This document shows, one piece after another, positions 62,240 to 64,000 of a DNA stretch of 64,000 nt. A model generated the notes under the pieces. The model worked only from the letters and a program-made list of their open reading frames with translations. It had not been told where the DNA came from and did no database searches. Each line of letters begins with the position of its first letter. The stretch's first letter is position 1. This stretch comes from Bog-532 sp963775825 (lineage in GTDB: Bacteria; Actinomycetota; Actinomycetes; Streptosporangiales; Streptosporangiaceae). The stretch covers positions 1 through 64,000 of the forward strand of contig CAVZKY010000084.1 in NCBI GenBank assembly GCA_963775825.1, given 5' to 3'. A program made the position numbers and the translations under genes.

Positions 62240-62311
62240 ATGAGCCGGCACATCCGGGTCACCTTCGACGCCCACGACCCGCCGGCGCTGTCGTCCTTCT
62301 GGCGCGACTTG
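62240..62311 (+). pseudogene. glyoxalase/VOC-family N-terminal remnant
   Basis: ATG 62240 reads SRHIRVTFDAHDPPALSSFW and then loses similarity. This is the first strand-helix of a VOC (glyoxalase) domain. The rest is absent. Confidence 0.45.
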
Positions 62312-62393
62312 AGACACCGTGCGGAATGGCGCTCGGATCTGCCAATGGCAGACACGGTCGCGTCGGCGCTCGTGGGCTGGTGCACTGGGAGGC

Positions 62394-63401
62394 ATGGATC
62401 TTCTTGTGCTGGGGGGCACAGCGTGGCTGGGCAGGCAGGTTTCGTGGCAGGCACTGCGGGCTGGCCACACGGTCACCTGCCTGGCTCGCGGCGAGGCCGG
62501 CCCGGTCGCCGAGGGCGCGCAGCTGGTGGTGGCCGACCGGCACCGGCCGGACGCGTATGACGCGGTAGCAGACCGGGACTGGGACGCCGTAGTGGAGGTG
62601 TCCTGGCAGCCCGGCTTCGTCCGCGGTGCGCTGGAGGCGCTGGGGCGGCGGGCTCGGCACTGGACCTACGTCTCCTCGGGCAACGTGTACGCCTCGTCCG
62701 CGACGCCGGGGGCAGGCGAGGATGCGGACCTGCTCGCGGCAACTGGCCAGGACACAGTCGGCCGCGAGCTGTACGGGCCGGCGAAGGTCGCGTGCGAGCA
62801 GTTGTCCGCCGCAGCCGTCGGGGACCGTCTGCTGGTGGCCCGCGCCGGGCTGATCGGCGGGCCGGGCGACCATACCGGCCGCTCCGGTGCCTGGGTCGCC
62901 CGCGCCGCCCGGGAGCCGCAGACACCCATGCTGGTCCCGGACACCCCCGGCGCGGCGACACAGGTCATCGACGTGCGGGATCTGGCCAGGTGGCTGCTGG
63001 ACTGCGGGCGGGACAACACGACCGGCACGTACAACGCGGTAGGTCCCGTCCTCCCGTTCGGCGAGTGGGTGGCGCTGTGCCGCGACATCGGCGGGCACAC
63101 CGGGACGGTGGTGCGGGCGCCCGCTACCTGGCTGCTCGAGCAGGGCGTCGGGCAGTACATGGGCGAGGAGTCGCTGGCGATGTGGCTAGTGGACCCGGAC
63201 ATGCCGGGCTGGTCGAGCCGTTCCGGAGCCGCCGCGCAGGCCGCCGGGCTGCGGCACCGTCCGCGCGAGGCGCTGCTGCGGGACCTCCTGACCTGGGAGC
63301 GCGAGCAGGGCCTGGACCGGCCACGGGCCGCCGGCCTCAGCGGACAGCGCGAACGCCAGCTGATTTCTGCCCTCACCGAGCCGAGCCGCCAGCCGGGTTG
63401 A
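62394..63401 (+). CDS. NAD-dependent epimerase/dehydratase-like protein
   Basis: 335 residues from ATG 62394 (GGGAGG upstream). Rossmann start MDLLVLGGTAWLGRQVSWQALRAGHTVTCLARG, then WTYVSSGNVYA, LYGPAKVACEQ (YxxxK catalytic pair), GGPGDHTGRSGAWVARA, and TYNAVGP. An extended SDR of the reductase/epimerase type often found in secondary pathways. No neighbour suggests a substrate. Confidence 0.87.
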   Translation: MDLLVLGGTAWLGRQVSWQALRAGHTVTCLARGEAGPVAEGAQLVVADRHRPDAYDAVADRDWDAVVEVSWQPGFVRGALEALGRRARHWTYVSSGNVYASSATPGAGEDADLLAATGQDTVGRELYGPAKVACEQLSAAAVGDRLLVARAGLIGGPGDHTGRSGAWVARAAREPQTPMLVPDTPGAATQVIDVRDLARWLLDCGRDNTTGTYNAVGPVLPFGEWVALCRDIGGHTGTVVRAPATWLLEQGVGQYMGEESLAMWLVDPDMPGWSSRSGAAAQAAGLRHRPREALLRDLLTWEREQGLDRPRAAGLSGQRERQLISALTEPSRQPG

Positions 63402-63472
63402 ACCCGCAACGTGACCACCAGCTAGCATCCCCACCCCGGGAAACTCTGGGCACCTCACGGCCAGCCGGGCCG

Positions 63473-63615
63473 GGGGCGACCGGGCCGGAAGGGGCGACCG
63501 GGCCGGACGGGGCGACCGGGCCGGAAGGGGCGACCGGGCCGGAAGGGGCGACTGGGCCGCCGGGCGACCGGGGCGCCGGGCGACCGGGGCGCCGGGCGAC
63601 CGGGGCGACCGGGCC
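63473..63615. repeat. GC-rich tandem repeats
   Basis: About five copies of an 18-bp unit GGGGCGACCGGGCCGGAA, followed by three copies of a 15-bp unit (GGGGCGCCGGGCGACC-like). One forward frame reads GATGPEGATGPD-like collagen repeats, but no start or folded domain is attached. Confidence 0.75.
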
Positions 63616-63633
63616 GCCGGCGCGCACGGCAGC

Positions 63634-63861
63634 TCAGGTCGCCGGCGGCACTGGTGCCGTCAATTCGTCGATGGGGCGGCGTGTCCGCCCCGCGCCTGTC
63701 TCGATGGCGAGCCCTTCGCGAGCCCAGTACTCGAAGCCGCCGATGAGCTCCCGCACTCGGCGGTAGCCCAGCGATGCCAGCGTGAACGCCGCTCGCGTGC
63801 TGCCGTTGCAGCCCGGCCCCCAGCAGTAGACGACGATGGCCGCATCCCGGTCCGGCAGCAT
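63634..63861 (-). CDS. rhodanese-like protein, partial
   Basis: About 75 residues as readable. AAIVVYCWGPGCNGSTRAAFTLASLGYRRVRELIGGFEYWAREGL is the C-terminal half of a rhodanese domain with active-site Cys in WGPGC. The N-terminal half is missing from this reading. The sequence upstream of ATG 63861 contains a 51-bp duplication that may have displaced it. It would transfer sulphur if complete. Confidence 0.6.
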   Translation of the reverse strand: MLPDRDAAIVVYCWGPGCNGSTRAAFTLASLGYRRVRELIGGFEYWAREGLAIETGAGRTRRPIDELTAPVPPAT

Positions 63862-63879
63862 CGACGGAGCGCGTCGGCG
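63829..63879. repeat. 51-bp direct repeat, first copy
   Basis: Starts GACGACGATGGCCGCATCCC and is repeated at 63950-64000. The first copy is part of the rhodanese gene. Confidence 0.85.
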
Positions 63880-63949
63880 AGCTCCGGCGCTGGGCTACCT
63901 GATCACCGCTTTCGTCCGGCTGAAGTACCCGCTGGGGAACTACAAGCCG

Positions 63950-64000
63950 GACGACGATGGCCGCATCCCGGTCCGGCAGCATCGACGGAGCGCGTCGGCG
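63950..64000. repeat. 51-bp direct repeat, second copy (runs to the window edge)
   Basis: Identical to 63829-63879. The spacer of 70 bases reads, on the plus strand, YLITAFVRLKYPLGNYKPDDDG. The real length is unknown because the window ends here. Confidence 0.85.

Noticed and set aside
62792..63766. Plus-strand frame with collagen-like GATGPEGATGPD repeats
   Set aside because: It lies in another frame over the epimerase gene and continues antisense to the rhodanese. The Gly-X-Y pattern is produced by the 18-bp GC-rich tandem repeat. No signal peptide or folded domain accompanies it.

Overview
The window is high-GC actinobacterial DNA. The evidence is GTG/ATG starts with GGAGG-type ribosome binding sites, DUF222/HNH, DUF6308, nitrile hydratase and LuxR/histidine-kinase families, and G/C-ending codons. 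The genus cannot be told from the sequence. No rRNA, tRNA or CRISPR array was recognised. The first 45 kb is an accessory region built from nested and rearranged Tn3-family transposons. From about 45 kb onward the genes look like ordinary accessory chromosome. Many genes carry a single-base frame break. They are reported as pseudogenes, but sequencing error is a live alternative for most of them.

Layout. 1-8.5 kb: a hypothetical gene, a decayed prolyl-tRNA synthetase, a RibD/DHFR-like reductase, pyruvate formate-lyase with its (frameshifted) activase and a DosR-like box upstream, a tyrosine-recombinase-like gene and a hypothetical gene. 8.6-15.7 kb: a Tn3-family transposon (38-bp inverted repeats) carrying a serine recombinase, a TetR gene with palindromic operators, two oxidoreductases and a frameshifted transposase. 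15.8-17.6 kb: decayed HNH-like and DUF6308 genes. 17.65-24.34 kb: a second Tn3-family transposon with an intact transposase, a zinc-finger serine recombinase and a vanadium-haloperoxidase-like gene of visibly lower GC. 24.3-28.5 kb: small genes, a lipoprotein and a carboxylate-amine ligase. 28.5-39 kb: a third resolvase, a transposase fragment, a third intact Tn3 transposase, then an operon of sigma factor, NB-ARC/TPR ATPase and TIM-barrel isomerase lying between two palindromic recombination cores, then a TnpI-like tyrosine recombinase. 38.97-39.82 kb: an 851-bp non-autonomous element with the same ends as the second transposon. 39.8-44.4 kb: a PadR operon, gene wreckage and a fourth Tn3 transposase. 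44.7-64 kb: epoxide hydrolase, MarR/UvrA-like pair, DMT exporter, a five-gene ABC transporter/two-component operon, a three-subunit nitrile hydratase, prolyl aminopeptidase-like hydrolase, TetR-controlled membrane genes, a DUF222 HNH protein, an epimerase and a partial rhodanese.

The strongest structural result is that the 3' end of the tyrosine recombinase gene (38067-38965) lies 21 kb away, on the opposite strand, at 17598-17651. The two pieces share the 5-bp target duplication GAGGC/GCCTC directly outside matching transposon ends. This shows that the segment 24342-38965 has been inverted between two copies of the same transposon family. Other points for follow-up are the sigma/NB-ARC/TIM-barrel cassette between recombination cores, and a 17-bp sequence that occurs four times, once as an inverted pair beside a recombinase-like gene and once as a direct pair flanking an epoxide hydrolase.
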